Assembly: GCA_027604005.1 (NCBI GenBank)
Contig: JADGJT010000139.1
Location: 1,045-52,539 of the forward strand
Reading direction: 5' to 3'
DNA from: Dinochytrium kinnereticum
Lineage: Eukaryota; Chytridiomycota; Chytridiomycetes; Chytridiales; Chytridiaceae
Length of the DNA: 51,495 bases
The first letter of the stretch is position 1; every line of letters begins with the position of its first letter. The notes beneath the pieces were generated by a model. The model was not told where the DNA came from, made no database searches, and worked only from the letters and a program-made list of their open reading frames with translations. Below are positions 1 through 15,672 of the stretch, piece by piece. The position numbers and the translations under genes were made by a program.

Positions 1-3000
1 ATGATGTCTGTCCCCCCTACCCGCCCCTCTCCCATACCCCTGTCGATCCCCACCACCCCCACCCCCCCCCCTCGAATGCTCATACCCACGATGCCTATCA
101 CCTCCAGAAGGGTACCCCGCCGAAACCGACTGAGGCGGTTGATGATTCGACGCGTGGTGATGAGGATGATGCCGTGGCGGTGGAGGTGGGTACCCATCAT
201 CATATGGATCTCGGTAGGAATCGTATCGCCGGTCTCTGGATCCGCTGCCCCGCGATTCAAAAGAGGATGAAGAGGAGGGCGGGTAATGTCCACCACCAAC
301 CCCACCACCACCACCACCACCGTAAGGAGGCCGTTGCTTTCGATCCGCACCACCTCCTCTCCGATCATACTCATACTCATCACGATCGTACCCCCTCGGT
401 GGGCCAGGAACCGGTGGACGACCGCGATCACCGTCTCTGTGAACAGGAATGGCGTTCACCGCGGAGAGCAGAGGGGGCGGTCCTCCATGTGATGAAGGGG
501 TGGGAGGAGGTCCAGGTCGTCGTTGGTTCCCACCGCTCGATAAAGACGTTCCAATCGTCACCGTTCCATCCGATTTAAAATGAATGGGCGGGGGCGCGGT
601 CATCCCATTCGCCACAGCCGTTGCTGCCGCCGCAGCCGCCGCCGCCATCGCCGCCGCCGCCCCCGAGGAAGGAGCGAACGAGGTCGGAGGTGGAGGTTGG
701 TGGGGATGGTGGTGGTGAGGTCCCGGCTGCATGGGAGGGGCCATCGGCATGCCCATTGGCGGTCCAGGATGCGGAGGGCCCATCAGGGGAGGAGGGTGTC
801 CACCAGGATGAAGATGTTGGGAGTGAGAAGGTGGTTGAGGAGGGTAATGCGCGGGCTGCTGCGGGTGAGGGTGGGGATGCGGGGGCGGAACTTGCGGACG
901 TGGTGGGTAGGCTGAGGTGGGGGGGTAGGGCCCTTGCGGGTATCCGGACTGGGGAGGCCGTGGGGCTTGCTGATGAGCATGATGAGCATGGTAAGCTGCC
1001 GCTGGATCAACCGGAGCGGTGGCGGGCACTGGAGCTGCCGATGAACCAGCACCAGAGTAATAACCGGCCGAAGCAGCCTGATGCTGCTGTGGAGTGGGAG
1101 GCACAGGAGCGGCCGATGCACCAGCACCAGAGTAATAAGCGGCCGCAGCGGCCTGCTGCTGCTGCTGTTGCTGCTGGTAATAGCCTACAGGATCAGCATA
1201 ATAGGCTGCATAAGCGGCTGCAGCTGAGTCCGGTGCAGCCGATGTAGCAGTGGGAGGCGCTTGAGGGACTGGCACATGCGCGGCCGCAGGTTGTGCATAT
1301 CCTCCACCAGCACCAGTCCCGTCCTGAGTCGCATAAGGATATTGCGCGTGCTGTTGCTGCTGATGCTGCTGGTAGGCATTGGAATACGCATAGGTTGCTG
1401 CAGCTTGATGCACCGCGTCGGCGCCAGCACCAGCACCACCATAGCCGGAAGCTCCATAATACTGTGCATAGTAAGCCGCAGCAGTAGCATCGGTGGGGTT
1501 GGGTGGGAAGGGAAATGAGCCAGTCGTAGCCTTTGCAGGAGCACCTGCTTGTCCCTTGCCTTTTGACGCCTCCACAGTCTTGTGATGAGGAATTGCTCTT
1601 TTGACCTCAACCTTACATCATATTATGGAGATCAGAAGAGCGATTTGGTAAAGTAAAGAGCACATAACGCAAGAAATAGGACAGAGCCAAACTTACCACC
1701 CGACCCTCGACCTGTATCCCTCCTAATCGTTTATGCATATCCACAACCCTTGCCGCAGCCTCTGCTCCAGAGCCCCTTGCATCATCAGCAAACACGACAA
1801 ACGCAAACCCTCTAGATCTGCCAGTGACTCGATCCATCATAACACTGGACTCAATCACATGCCCAAAAGCAGAAAAGGCAGTCTTCAGCATCGCATCTGT
1901 CACGTTCGAAGCCAAACCGCCGACAAAAATCTTATCCGAGTTCACTGACTCGTCTGAGACAGAGGCCTCAGCCGTCGAATATGGATCGGGGTAGTAAGGG
2001 TGCTGTGCAGCGGTGTAGGCTGAGGCTTGGTCTGGGGTAGAGGAAGTAGCGGAGGCAGCGCCGGCCGCTTGCGAATCTGCTTGCCTGGGAACTGCTGGCT
2101 TTGGATCAATCTATGAAAGGAAATAAACGGTATGTAAGACTGATTTTTAATCTTTGCTTTCAGCCACTAAGGACCGTCCAGGGTCCTTACCGATTTCCCA
2201 TTAAGCAAATGACGTTTTGTTTTCAATGCTATATCCATTGCAGCAGCAGTATCAAAGACCACAAACCCAAACCCGCGAGATCTCCCAGTTGTTCCATCAA
2301 TCATGACTTTAGCATCTTTGATCGTTCCAAACTGCGAAAAGTGCGCACGAAGATTAGCTGTAACAATGTCAATGAGTTAGAAAGTAGCTCCCAAAAATTA
2401 TGTAATAAAACGAGAGAAAGACGTGAGAAACAATATCAGTCTAAAGCTTCTACGCCAAAATCCTGATTGCAATTGAGTTGCTATGTTCTCAAAACAAAAA
2501 AGCTCCCAAGGATAAACCCATAAGGCTGCCCACTGAGAAGAAAACTAGCCGAGAAAGAACATAAATATGTGGAAGACAAGGCGTTTGCGTATCGCTCTGC
2601 GAATCTATGTTGTTAATCTTACCCTCCGTCGTCTCATTGCTAAGTCCTCCCACAAATATTTTGCTAATCGAATACAATGTGGAGCAACGAGTTATCGGAA
2701 ATGTTCATCCCATAGAACACATTCGCGCAACATCCACAGAGCATCCAGATAATTCCCATATAAGGCAGCAGGTGGCCACCATCAAGGGTACGAATTCGAG
2801 GGGATTTCGTTTCGTAAAAAAGAGATTCGAAGGGGAAGTTCGAGGCAAAGGTAGGTAGGTGGAAGGGTGAAGAGGTTTTGAAGAGGTGGTCATCAGAGAA
2901 TAGAGGTCAAGGGATCGATTACACGAGAACAAAAGAGAAAAAAGGAATTCTAGGTCAGCTAGGAGCACTTGACTCAAAGAATTCAAGGCAACGATGATAA

Positions 3001-3628
3001 CTTTCAAACCGGGGCCAAGGGCAAAAGGTAACAAAGGACGTTAGGGGTCAAGAACAACTAAGAGATTTATGGAAATTTTCAGGCCCTCCCAGCGTTTGTC
3101 GTCTATAATGGGATTGATTTTGAAGATATGGAGAAGGGGAGAGTAGCTAAGACGGGGAGTGGCAGATCAAGCTCTGAACAAAACCCCAATGAGAATAAAG
3201 AAAAAAGAAGAAATACAGGGAGTCTAATCGATAGAGTTATCACAGCTCCTCTACATAAGGATATGTACAGTTGCAAAATAAGTTATAACAACGGAGAGGG
3301 GGTTCTCATTACGCTGAAAAGATGCAGAGGAAGCAAGATGAACCAAGATGCTGTACCTGTCACTTGGATCTCCTCGTCTAGACGCAGGACGTTCCGATTT
3401 CATGTCCACTGCCAGAGGAGCCGCCATTATGGTGGCGGCTGTGACTGAAGGAAGGGCAAGGTTAGTATTCAGTCCGAGAAACAAAACTGGCAGAGTGGCG
3501 GTTCACCGCACAACGCGGGGTTAATGCCGCATAAACTGATGTGTAGGCGACTCACCGTAGTGGTTATATGCTGCAGCTGCAGCCGCGCCTCCGTCGGGGC
3601 CAGCGCCGACGTAGGGGTAGACGTTCAT
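1..3628 (-). CDS. Two-RRM hnRNP/Musashi-type RNA-binding protein (3' end beyond window)
   Basis: Nuclear or cytoplasmic RNA-binding protein of the hnRNP A / Musashi / Hrp1 type. Six exons: 3628-3556, 3444-3357, 2663-2623, 2357-2191, 2110-1697 and 1611 to the window edge; all phases agree. RRM1 begins near residue 55 (RNP2 KIFVGGL, RNP1 RSRGFGFVVF) and is split over two exons; RRM2 begins near residue 183 (KIFVGGL again, RNP1 RSRGFAFVVF). A tail of more than 530 residues follows, rich in Ala, Gln (a run of eight), Pro, His and Tyr, turning Arg/Gly-rich toward the edge, as expected of a low-complexity phase-separating tail. Intron 2 (2664-3356, 693 bp) is unusually long for this window and shows no gene. 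The stop codon is not in the window. Family is clear; target RNA cannot be told. Confidence 0.9.
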
Positions 3629-5207
3629 CAATCAGTATGGTCCAAGGGATTAAATTTTATTTTTAACAATGAGTTTTAGTTTTTGGTCAGTCATAAGACT
3701 TGAACATCAGGCCGCGATTGCTAGCATTTAAGGAGAGAATGAAGTGCTAAACTGGACACGCTCTAACCATCCTGCAAGGCGTAATGCATTGCGGCAGCAG
3801 CCTGAAGGCATAGTAGCTTGCATGAAGAAGCCGTGCGAGAATCACGTCCTTTGTAACTCTGCCTCGTGTCAAGGCCATCGTTTGAATTTTGGTACTATTT
3901 TCTATCTTCTTAAACTAGTGTGGTAATATGATTTAATAATATTGAATAATGAGCGCTTAATGATGCGCACTTAATTTCTAGTCCAAAACTTCTCCCTCAT
4001 GTTGAGTGAATCGGCTTAAACGCACATGCCTAGATACTTTATTCCGTCTAACTTACTTATCAAGTGGTCCAGTTCCTAAATATTTCCCACAGTAGCCTTT
4101 GGTTTTTGCTTTCTAGCCAGGCTTAACACATTTTTTTGTAAGTGACCCCATTTCGCCAACTGTAGAGGCTAAATTGGAGTTTTTCTCTGAGATGCCATGA
4201 ATTTGAGGTTCAAGACTTGAATTGACGTACATTTCAATAAGTAACTCACATTCATTTTGCGCGATTAGGCTACATGTCGAGCAAGTACGATTGACCTCCC
4301 CTTTATATTTATTCCCTTGTTGTTTTCATTGTGTTTTTATTTTCAACCGCTGCCAGAAGCGAAGAATATATGTGAAATCTAAGGGGTGAATGGTGTTTTT
4401 TTTAATAGTATTGAGAACTATAGGGGCCGTCCTCACATGTGAGCTACGCCCTTTTTTCCATTTGGGGTTTCCAAAATCAATTGCTATCTCTCTCCTTTGT
4501 TAAAATCACCTCATTTTTTTTCAGAACGAACAATTGAAAGCTTTATTAGCGGCCCCGAGATGAGCAAAGGGAGAGACAGCGCAAACTCGAGGTTACTCAT
4601 AACTCAGGCATTGTTCCCTGCAATCAGCCCGTAGCTCGCCCAATGCCCACGATCTTTGCAGGGAACGGAAACTTTAAATGCTCGAAGCCTCATGGACCAG
4701 TTGATTGTAAGGTATGGTTTAATGAAATAGATGATTCTTTCTATTCTTTCTTTGTTTGCAAACCTTTTCCTTTAGGACGTCGGTCAGGATTTGTAGCATT
4801 CTTGGCGCCATGGTTATCCTCATGTCTGAGAAGCGAATCTCTTGCACATTAAGACCACCGTGACAGCAAGAATGCAGCAAGGCCTGACCGAAATGTTCAA
4901 GAAAAAAGGAGGAAAGAGGTATCAAAGTCATCAAAATGTAGCCCATACTGGACCGGTCCATGAGGCATGGAGCATGGAGCGCTGCCATGCCCAAATAAAC
5001 GCACAAAACAACACCAGACAGAATTCACGGCAGCTCCATTTGCGTAAAAACCTCGTTCTCTGGTGCCGATGGGGTTCTTCCGAGCATGGAGAGGGGTCCA
5101 CTTTGATGGGTAGAACAGCTGTCAGTGTATCAAACAGTGTAACAATAAATAAAATAAAATAATAATAATAATATTCAACCAGTATTCACAGAGTTGACAA
5201 GGAAAAC
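3629..5207. other. Intergenic, divergent promoters; no gene recognised
   Basis: About 1.6 kb between the minus-strand RNA-binding protein start and the plus-strand start at 5208. Short open frames at 4643-4852 (+) and 4719-5006 (-) have no ATG-supported, spliceable or familiar product. A 10-base inverted repeat (4613-4622 and 4657-4666, arm GTTCCCTGCA) is present with a 34-base loop. The last 60 bases before 5208 are A/T-rich with ATA repeats, consistent with a 5' leader. Confidence 0.5.
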
Positions 5208-6747
5208 ATGGCTGCTGCAACAGCAATGCCAAACACCTCCAGAAGGTCATTCTGGACCACAAACTGGTCTTCAAAGAAAGGTAGCAAGCTGCACCATGGG
5301 ATGCCTTTTGATCAATGCTTTCATGCACGCACCACATTCATTCCTAACCACCTCACTTGCGTCTGCCTCAAACTGGATCAGGCGAGATGGTGACCATTCA
5401 CAGCCTCTCCGTTGAGATTGCAAAAGGAACTCCAAAGGGTAGCCCATATTCTCATGAAGCCACAGTGCTGGCGCGAGAAACCCTGGACAATATCACTGCT
5501 TCATACCCACCCTCAACCACGACCGACAAAGAATTAAAAACAAACGAGCGATTGTTTGGCATTGTAAAACGCTGCGCGAATTGGCTTAACAAAGTTAGGC
5601 TGCTTGTGAGAACTTCCGAAAACTAATTGAACTTTTGCGCTTCCTAACTCAGACAACTCTTAGCAGTGCTGCAACCAAGATTCTGGAAATGAAGACGGCC
5701 GAGACTTCGTTGGGCGCCTTAGGGAATCCCGAGAGGGAATCTACAGGGTTGTCGGAGGCTGATATGGCGTTTCTCCAGCTCTACAAGAACAACAACCAGG
5801 CCATTGCAAAACCCAAGACCAAAAAACACAAAATAGACGGTATCGATGCCAATATCACCGAACTTATCCATGAGATTGAATGGTGAGATATTCTCCCCGA
5901 TTCCTGGTTGCAAACTGACCTAAATTTAGCTGCCCTGTCCTTCGTTACGGATGCAACGAGATTCTGGAGCGACTTTTTGAAATGCTCCCTGTTTTGTCCA
6001 AACCTATACCCGAAGATGTTATCAGCGAGATCAAACTATGCTGTGACTTTATGCAGAGTGGAGAGATTAAACAGACGGGTAATCACTTTTTTATGGTTTA
6101 AGATCTGAATGAATCGGTTTGTTTTAGCAAACGCACAGGCTTCAACTTGGCTAAGATGGACTCCGCTTAAGCCGGAACTTAACAAGATTGTTGAACTTGG
6201 CTTTGAGAAGTACAGGGAGCAAGCGACTACCCCGGTTGCTGGAGAACTTGTTGGCGGATACCTGAAAAGGCTTATTCAGTCCATCGAAGGAGGATTGATT
6301 TTGAAGCCTTTCTGTGACCTGCTGATGGACCTTTTCGAGGATACTCAAGGTACTTATCAAATGCCTTCTTCATTTGAAAACTATTTATATTCCTTGGCAA
6401 AGTTCCTTCTCTGTTCTAATTCTCATCCAAAAAAAGCCGCAGGCAACGTCCGTGTCTCACCCGAATCCAAACCCCTCATCCGCGCCATCCTCCAATCCAA
6501 CCCCCAAAGACACGAGATCCTTAAGGTCGTTTCCGAATTCGCCCAATATATTGTGAGAGAAAACGGTGTCCAACCCAAAAGCCTAGCAGTCGTGTTTGCG
6601 GTTCACGATCTGCAGTCGGACATTGTTATGATTGACCCTAACGCTTTGGAGGATGTGGCACATAGGTTGAAAGTTAAGAGAGACTTTGAGAGATGGAATG
6701 CTGTCTGGGGAACGTTGATGAATAACTTTGAGTTCTTTGCGGAGTAG
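5208..6747 (+). CDS. Hypothetical protein with a possible C-terminal RhoGAP-like fold
   Basis: Six predicted exons: 5208-5280, 5382-5605, 5653-5882, 5930-6078, 6128-6349, 6443-6747; 400 residues. The C-terminal third resembles the second half of a RhoGAP domain: a segment ELVGGYLKRLIQSIEGG sits where GAPs have the VAGLLKRYLRELPEP-type helix, and GVQPKSLAVVFA sits where they have the NLAIVFGP helix. The usual arginine-finger motif (GIFRxSG) is not visible, so if this is a RhoGAP it may be inactive or the match may be fortuitous. The N-terminal 200 residues are helical and unrecognised; SFWTTNWS near the start vaguely recalls an FCH domain. The first two exon junctions are the least certain. 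Start chosen as an ATG in good context (AAAACATGG) after an A-rich leader. It converges with the LAMTOR4-like gene. Confidence 0.45.
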
Positions 6748-7482
6748 TGTGGCGGTGATTTTTTGTGTTTACTCTCACTTCTTTCCCCGAGAAGATCGTT
6801 TCTTAAGCCTCCTATGGAAAGATTCCCCCATATTTCCCCCATTATGCAAATATAATATGTTCAATTTTTTCTTCTTCATATGAAAGATGTGATCATCGTA
6901 CATAGAGGCCACGAAGACGGATATTTCCGAACGCGGGAGTTATGAAGCAGAATATGCTGCTCGCTGCCGAAAAAAAGAGGAAAAGAAAATAAAACTAAGG
7001 AAACAAACCTCCCGATTGCATCGTGCTTCGAGCTCCTTCCTCCTATAGCGGAGGTAGCCAGGTAATTATCAAAGATGCTTGTAACGTTTATTGGTATTAG
7101 CGATGGAAGGAGTGGTAGACAAGATGGTTATGATGCTCTGCTTGATATGTTAACCAACAAACTTCCGAAAGAATTTGCGAGAAGGATACACTGAGTAAGG
7201 CTGAACATTAAAATTTCGCAGACTGTGAGAGGACCTGAATAACTAGTAGCTTTTCGACATAGATAACATCAAAGCCAGAGTCAAAGTTAATCAATGACTA
7301 GAAACAGCAGCCATCGGATATACAAACAGTATGAAGAGAAAGCATGTGACATAATAACAAATATCGATTAATCCCTCATTTGCTGGCAATACCAGATACA
7401 TTTGGGGTCCACCGAAGTGAGTGGGAGAAAGCGACGCGAGGATGAAAAAGTCGTGCGAATGATGATGGGTACACGTGTGAAT
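6748..7482. other. Convergent intergenic region
   Basis: 735 bp between the 3' ends of the RhoGAP-like gene and the LAMTOR4-like gene. A/T-rich, with no long open frame and no tRNA-like arms that I can find. It probably holds both 3' UTRs. Confidence 0.5.
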
Positions 7483-8030
7483 TCAAATCTCTCGGTCGAC
7501 GGCGTATATGAACTTGTTGTCGACTGTCAAGATCAACTCCCGCTTGTTAAAAGCAACTATAATACATATGTTACATGAAATCGACAGAGTGAAGCTGAGA
7601 GAATAATGTAAAATGGCGCTCACCGGTGATCCTTCTTAACTTTTCGGAAGTCGCAGTTACAACTCTTTTCGAATCGCTGACGAGGCCGAAAAGCGTCTTT
7701 GGGAGTTCCGCAGGAGGAGGGTTGGATGTCTATGTTGAGATAAACACATGAGATAGCATGCGTTCAAAAGAAATAGTCATGATAGGTTAGTTAAGTTCTC
7801 TCCGTTGACGAATTCATCCAGCAACCACTTGCAGGCAGTGGATCATGGTCACCCACACAACACATATTACGAAAAAAGCAAGCCGGGAATCAAAGTAGAG
7901 GCGAGCTTACAGCAAGTAGAGCACCGTTTAAGAGCGATATGATGTGCAGGGAGTTGGATGGCGGGAGCGATGACGTTAGGGAGGCGAGAGCACGCTGAGC
8001 CTCAATCTCCTCGCCTGAATCTGAGGCCAT
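7483..8030 (-). CDS. LAMTOR4: LAMTOR4-like Ragulator subunit
   Basis: Small protein predicted to be a roadblock-fold subunit of Ragulator, the lysosome/vacuole scaffold that anchors Rag GTPases for TORC1 amino-acid signalling. Exons 8030-7911, 7729-7624, 7556-7483; phases agree and the product is 99 residues, about the length I recall for human LAMTOR4. The order of features also matches: an early strand ending in an LLNGALLA segment (human LVLSEGAVLAS), a variable loop, an LVSDSKRVVT helix, then VAFNKRELILTVDNKFIYAV, the counterpart of the human [22 protein letters not shown] hairpin. Sequence identity is low, so other small roadblock proteins remain possible. It is transcribed divergently from SRP9 across 368 bp. 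Confidence 0.7.
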
Positions 8031-8398
8031 TATTTTTCACCCGAGTTTTGTCAAAAAGATGGACGGGTAAGGTGAGGAGGCATTACTACTCAGGAGGGGA
8101 ATATTCTCTCCAACTCAGACAAGAACGCCCCGTCTCTGCTTTCTTGCAACGGAGCGAGGGTCAGGAAACACTCTGATGCATGCTGACACGATCAACAATT
8201 GATAGATGTGTGCTTTATTTTAACAATTGAAGCTCAGACTTCCAAGTGCTCTGTGCATCCCATCAAAGACCAGAAGTTATCCCCGCAGCATTAGAGACAC
8301 TCGGGCATTGCGGTATACTCGTCGTCTCCTCAAAGCAAAACAAAAAGCTCCGGCTTCCAGTTCAAATTTTCAGCTCTCAGAAAAAGAGCTCTGCAGTG
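8031..8398. promoter_or_regulatory. Shared divergent promoter, LAMTOR4-like / SRP9
   Basis: 368 bp between two divergent start codons. No TATA box is obvious. An in-frame extension upstream of the SRP9 ATG (to about 8246) is open but not conserved-looking, so I treat it as leader. Confidence 0.5.
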
Positions 8399-9238
8399 AT
8401 GGTTTACTTTGAGAACTGGGACGAGTTCCAGAAGGCTGTCGAGGACCTCTACGCCAGTGCGCCGAAGAGGGTGAGGATCATTCATCATTCCATGCCTTGC
8501 TTGAAAAGGAAGTAGTGCTGGAGACCTCCATTGGATGCTCATGTTAGCACTTGTTGCTGGTAGGAGGCATCATGTAACTGGGATCAGGAAGGAATGCATG
8601 AGCAGACAAGTGTGCCATGTATCAAATACAAGATACTTTTGCATGCAGCTAGGAGAAATGAACTGGATGAATCGATCCAGTGATCTATGAATAATGACAG
8701 CTGTTGTCTTTTGTTTTTCTTCAAAGGCCCGGTTTTTGGTCAAGTACAGGCATTGCGATGGAGATTTGGTACTGAAGATCACGGACGGGCCTTCGGTATG
8801 AATCTTTCATTTCTGGTTCATCTTTGTTTTGACGTTAAAACAATGTTTTCTTACTACCTTGGCCGTTGTGCTTTCGAAACTTGATGGAATCATAGTGTTT
8901 GAAGTACCGAACGGATAGGCAGCAGGACTTGAAGAAGTTTGAAAAGCTTACCATGTCGCTGATGCTAAAGATGCAGCAACGGAAAGTTGTTGTTGCCCCT
9001 CCACCTCAAGTTGCTGCCCTACCCGCCCCTACACCAGGTGAGCGACGATAAATAACTCAATTACTTTCAGCAAATATTTTGATTCTTGATTAATCTATCC
9101 ATCACATTCTTCTTGAATGTGGTTGCCATTCTGGTAGACTCCCCTTCCATCAAAAATGCCACTCCTTCTGCGGCTGCCGCGAAATCTAGCCCACATACAT
9201 CAAATCAGCAGAACAAGAAGAAGAAGAAGAAGCGGTAA
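8399..9238 (+). CDS. SRP9: Signal recognition particle 9 kDa subunit
   Basis: Alu-domain protein of the cytosolic signal recognition particle; with SRP14 it binds SRP RNA and mediates elongation arrest. Exons 8399-8470, 8727-8795, 8896-9037, 9138-9238; 127 residues. The family signature runs throughout: N-terminal FENWDEFQKAVEDLY (human SRP9 has TWEEFSRAAEKLY), then KYRHCDGDLVLKITD (human KYRHSDGNLCVKVTD), then CLKYRTDRQQDLKKFEKL (human CLVYKTDQAQDVKKIEKF). The C-terminal 50 residues are a low-complexity Pro/Ala tail ending in six lysines, like the basic tails of fungal SRP21; they may add RNA contacts. Start is the ATG at which homology begins. Confidence 0.93.
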
Positions 9239-9695
9239 CCGATGACCGCTACCGTTCAACTGTCAGTTGTGATCTTGGGGACCCTATCTAGATGTTGTTT
9301 GCAAGGGTTTTCATAGGCGCAGGAGGGCTTTGAAAACTAGGACTCTTTTCTGCCATTTCCCTATCTTTTGGCGGGGTCTTTCCACCTTCTTTCCTCTTTC
9401 TTCTTTTTTATCCCGCCCGTTGATACCTGTACACTGCCGTTCAGATCTTGTGCTCTTCTCTTACCTTTCCCTGTCTTTCAAGCTTTGTTTTTTTGTTGGA
9501 ACGTGCGCGCCCCTCACTTGGCGGGTCGATGAATGATGAGATGATGTTTGTAGATGATGTTTGGTGCCTTGAAATGCATTCCTTCGCTGGTTGGAACAAC
9601 GTTCGTTTTCACTCGTTTGCGTTAAATTGTCGGATTCTCCATGCGGTTTTTTTGGCTTGCATCCTATTTTTGGGGTCAAGCTTTTGGGGACAAAC
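9239..9695. promoter_or_regulatory. Intergenic region / promoter of aminodeoxychorismate synthase
   Basis: 457 bp with long pyrimidine-rich stretches (about 9340-9490), typical of fungal promoters and leaders. No separate gene seen. The reading frame of the downstream gene is open back to about 9591 but without an ATG. Confidence 0.5.
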
Positions 9696-12966
<3,271 letters not shown>

Positions 12967-13241
12967 ACTGCTAAACTTTTTCTATTGATTATTTTTCCCT
13001 TCTCTCTGCTTGTTCTCGAGATTGCAAGAACCTAATATTCTGAATGCAGCCTACAGGAAACTTTTGGTCTGGCACATCAACAATAATATATTAAATATAG
13101 TGATGGTTTCAATGGTGAATGCTATTTTGGAGAGATATCAGTTCTGTGTCTACCTCAGAATTCGCAAGTGGACTGTATGTCTACCCCAGTCCTTTCGTCC
13201 GCAGCTGGCCGAGCAATGCAAATGTTCAAAGGTGATCTCCA

Positions 13242-15672
13242 ATGGCGTTTGAGCCTTTCTTCAGAACCTCTGGATGGTGTAAGGATGATTGGGAGAGGAT
13301 CCGCACTACGAGGTCGATTGAGGACCAAACACATGGATCAATGATCAGCAGTCACCATACGGATTCCCAGGATTGCGGAAATCTTTCCAACGAAACCATT
13401 GGATGTAACTCACCATTATCCAAAGGGTAGTTCGTGCTTGATGACGCCGGCTAGAGTAAGCGAGGGCTGGAAGCCTCGAGATGGATTTCGGCTGGCTGAA
13501 ATTCATGGCAAGCTACTGGGTGTCGGCTTGTTTTCGGCTTTGGTATCAACCGCGATGGTCAAATTGGCGTATGGTTCGATAGATATCATTTCTGAAAGGA
13601 TGTCTTATGGCCTTCAGGGGCGGTTTGATCCGGCTGCTTTATGTAGTGAGTTTATGAGGCCTGTCGCGTAGCTTCTTTTTTAATTCCGTTGCAATCGATT
13701 TTTAGTCATGTTTATGTCATTGGTCTATGACGGCCATGGAATGGCGATTTTTTCCTATGCCATAAAGGGTTGGAAAGGAGTTTTATTCCATGCGGGAGTA
13801 TTACTCCCTGTGGTTCTAGTGGTTGAGGCGTTTGTTCTTGTGGTCAGTACCAACTTTTGGGAGCCTGGCGCTCGAATATGCATGTCTTTTGCATTCTATT
13901 TGGCTTACTGGATATGTGAGGAATTTCTTAACTTCTTGTTTGTTTGAGGCATCTAAATTCTTCTCTTTAAGCCAATATAATCTACGATGTTGTCATTTGT
14001 GAACGGAAGTCGGCTCTGGAGTCGCTGAACAACGCCGATGCAAGTCATCCCCCAAAAGAGGAAACAAAAAGCCTGAAAATGCCGTACTCTAAGATCTTGC
14101 CTATGGTATTAAAAGATGAACTAGCCCTTTTGGCCCCCATTATTCGTATCTTTATTCCATTTCTGAATTCGCGTATAGGCTGCAACTCAAGCAACTCTTC
14201 CTTTATCAGTCCTTTGTGTAGTCGGAGCAGTTCAGCTTGGGAGAGACTTGTACGCTCAGATTGGAGTAAATGTCTTGCTAGGACTCGCTCAATTGTACGT
14301 TCTTATGTATAATAAGTCACTACAGAAGGAGGAAAAGTCTAGAGCGGTACAGATACTTATTTTACTTGCTAGCCAGAAAACAACAAAGGTATAAATTCGG
14401 GTGTGATTGATTGTAAATTTAAAATCTTTTATCTTAGATTCTTGTTCTCCTCAAAGCTGTAGATTTAAAGGATCGTAGGTGCTGATAACCGTCCCTTATA
14501 CTAACTAACGAATGCTTCATATTTTATCATGGATGTTCAGCCGAGTTATGGGGTCTCTGTGCTGCTCAGATTTTGCTCGAGCGCTTTTTCCCACGTGCTT
14601 CGCAAACTTTTGCATGGCTACAAAACCACCCATTATTCAAAAAACTCTTTAAGAAAAGGGGGATGGTTGCTCCAACTGAAGGAAGCACCTATCAAATAAG
14701 CGGGCTTCCAGAATATGGACACGTGAAAGAAGGGATAAAAGATCGGATAGATCAAGTTGAGACAGCGGCGGATACTGACGGTGATAATTTAAGGATCGAT
14801 GGAGATGTTCCGGAGTTTTCGAGCGATGTGGCTTGCCGGAAGTCACCTATGCTTTCTATCCACGATAATGGCGATCGGAAGCGTCGGACAATCTCATTTG
14901 CTCAACCTGAGGATGAGAATTATGATGATGAAGGGGCAAAAATGGACGTCAATTTATACATAGAGAGTCCACAAGCAGCCTCCTTGAATCAACAAAGATC
15001 ATTCGAACAGACAATAACATCATATGTTACTCTGCCACAAGATAAATATCCTCCTCTGGAAAGCATTCGTGCAATAAGCACGAAAAGTGTCTTACGGGAG
15101 GCGTCAACCTTCGATCCCGCTGTATCCACTTCACCATATGTGTCGAGAAAAGATGCGGACGAGATGGATACCTTAAAAGCGTCTAAGTTTCTTGCAGATG
15201 TCTCTCGGAAAGTAACTGTTAAGGTTTCAAAGGCGGTAAACGCTATGTGTGACTCTTATTCTATCTCGAGGAACGACCATGTATTTGCCTGCTACCTTTC
15301 CTCAATAAGCGCTGGATTTTCCGCTTTTTTTCTTCAACAGTCTTCGTCCTATACTGGAGAATTTGTCCCAGTGGTGCATATAGCAATCATTTGTAGTCTT
15401 TACATTTTTTTGGAGCTGGCCCTGGAAGTCATGTTAATGATTTTAGAAAAAAGACAAGGTGTGTTTCTTTTCCCTAAGAGATGTGTACCTTTTTGTTTTG
15501 TTTTTGTTTCGCTTGTACAAGCTTTGACCTTTTTCGATCTCGCGAGAAAGGCATCCCATTTGGGAAAGCTATCAAAATGGATGTACCGCATTTTGTCTCG
15601 CTCGTTTGCTATTCAGCGTTATACTCCTTAAGTTATTATGCTGGCGTCAATAATTTTTTCGGGTATGGATGA
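13242..15672 (+). CDS. Polytopic membrane protein, unrecognised
   Basis: I do not recognise this family. Eight predicted exons: 13242-13276, 13371-13645, 13706-13915, 13972-14105, 14179-14388, 14438-14474, 14541-15458, 15551-15672; 646 residues, phases agree. Hydrophobic segments suggest four membrane spans in the N-terminal 250 residues (for example GVGLFSALVSTAMVKLAYG, VLLPVVLVVEAFVLVV and LPLSVLCVVGAVQL), a soluble acidic loop of about 250 residues with little order, and three spans near the C-terminus (including VVHIAIICSLYIFLELALEV and FVSLVCYSALYSLSYYAGV). The donor at 14475 and the acceptor at 15550 were chosen because they restore the hydrophobic frame. The first exon is the least certain. 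Confidence 0.6.

Noticed and set aside
1..1250. Plus-strand open frames over the first kilobase
   Set aside because: They are antisense to the Gly/Pro/Gln/Ala-rich tail of the RNA-binding protein, whose GC-rich repeats open several frames at once.
4613..4666. Hairpin or terminator from the 10-base inverted repeat
   Set aside because: The loop is 34 bases and there is no neighbouring transcript end; a chance palindrome is as likely.
4719..5006. Minus-strand gene of about 95 codons
   Set aside because: No ATG with supporting context, no recognisable motif and no consistent splice sites on either side.
8246..8398. N-terminal extension of SRP9
   Set aside because: The frame is open but SRP9 homology begins exactly at the ATG of 8399, and the extension lacks an ATG of its own.
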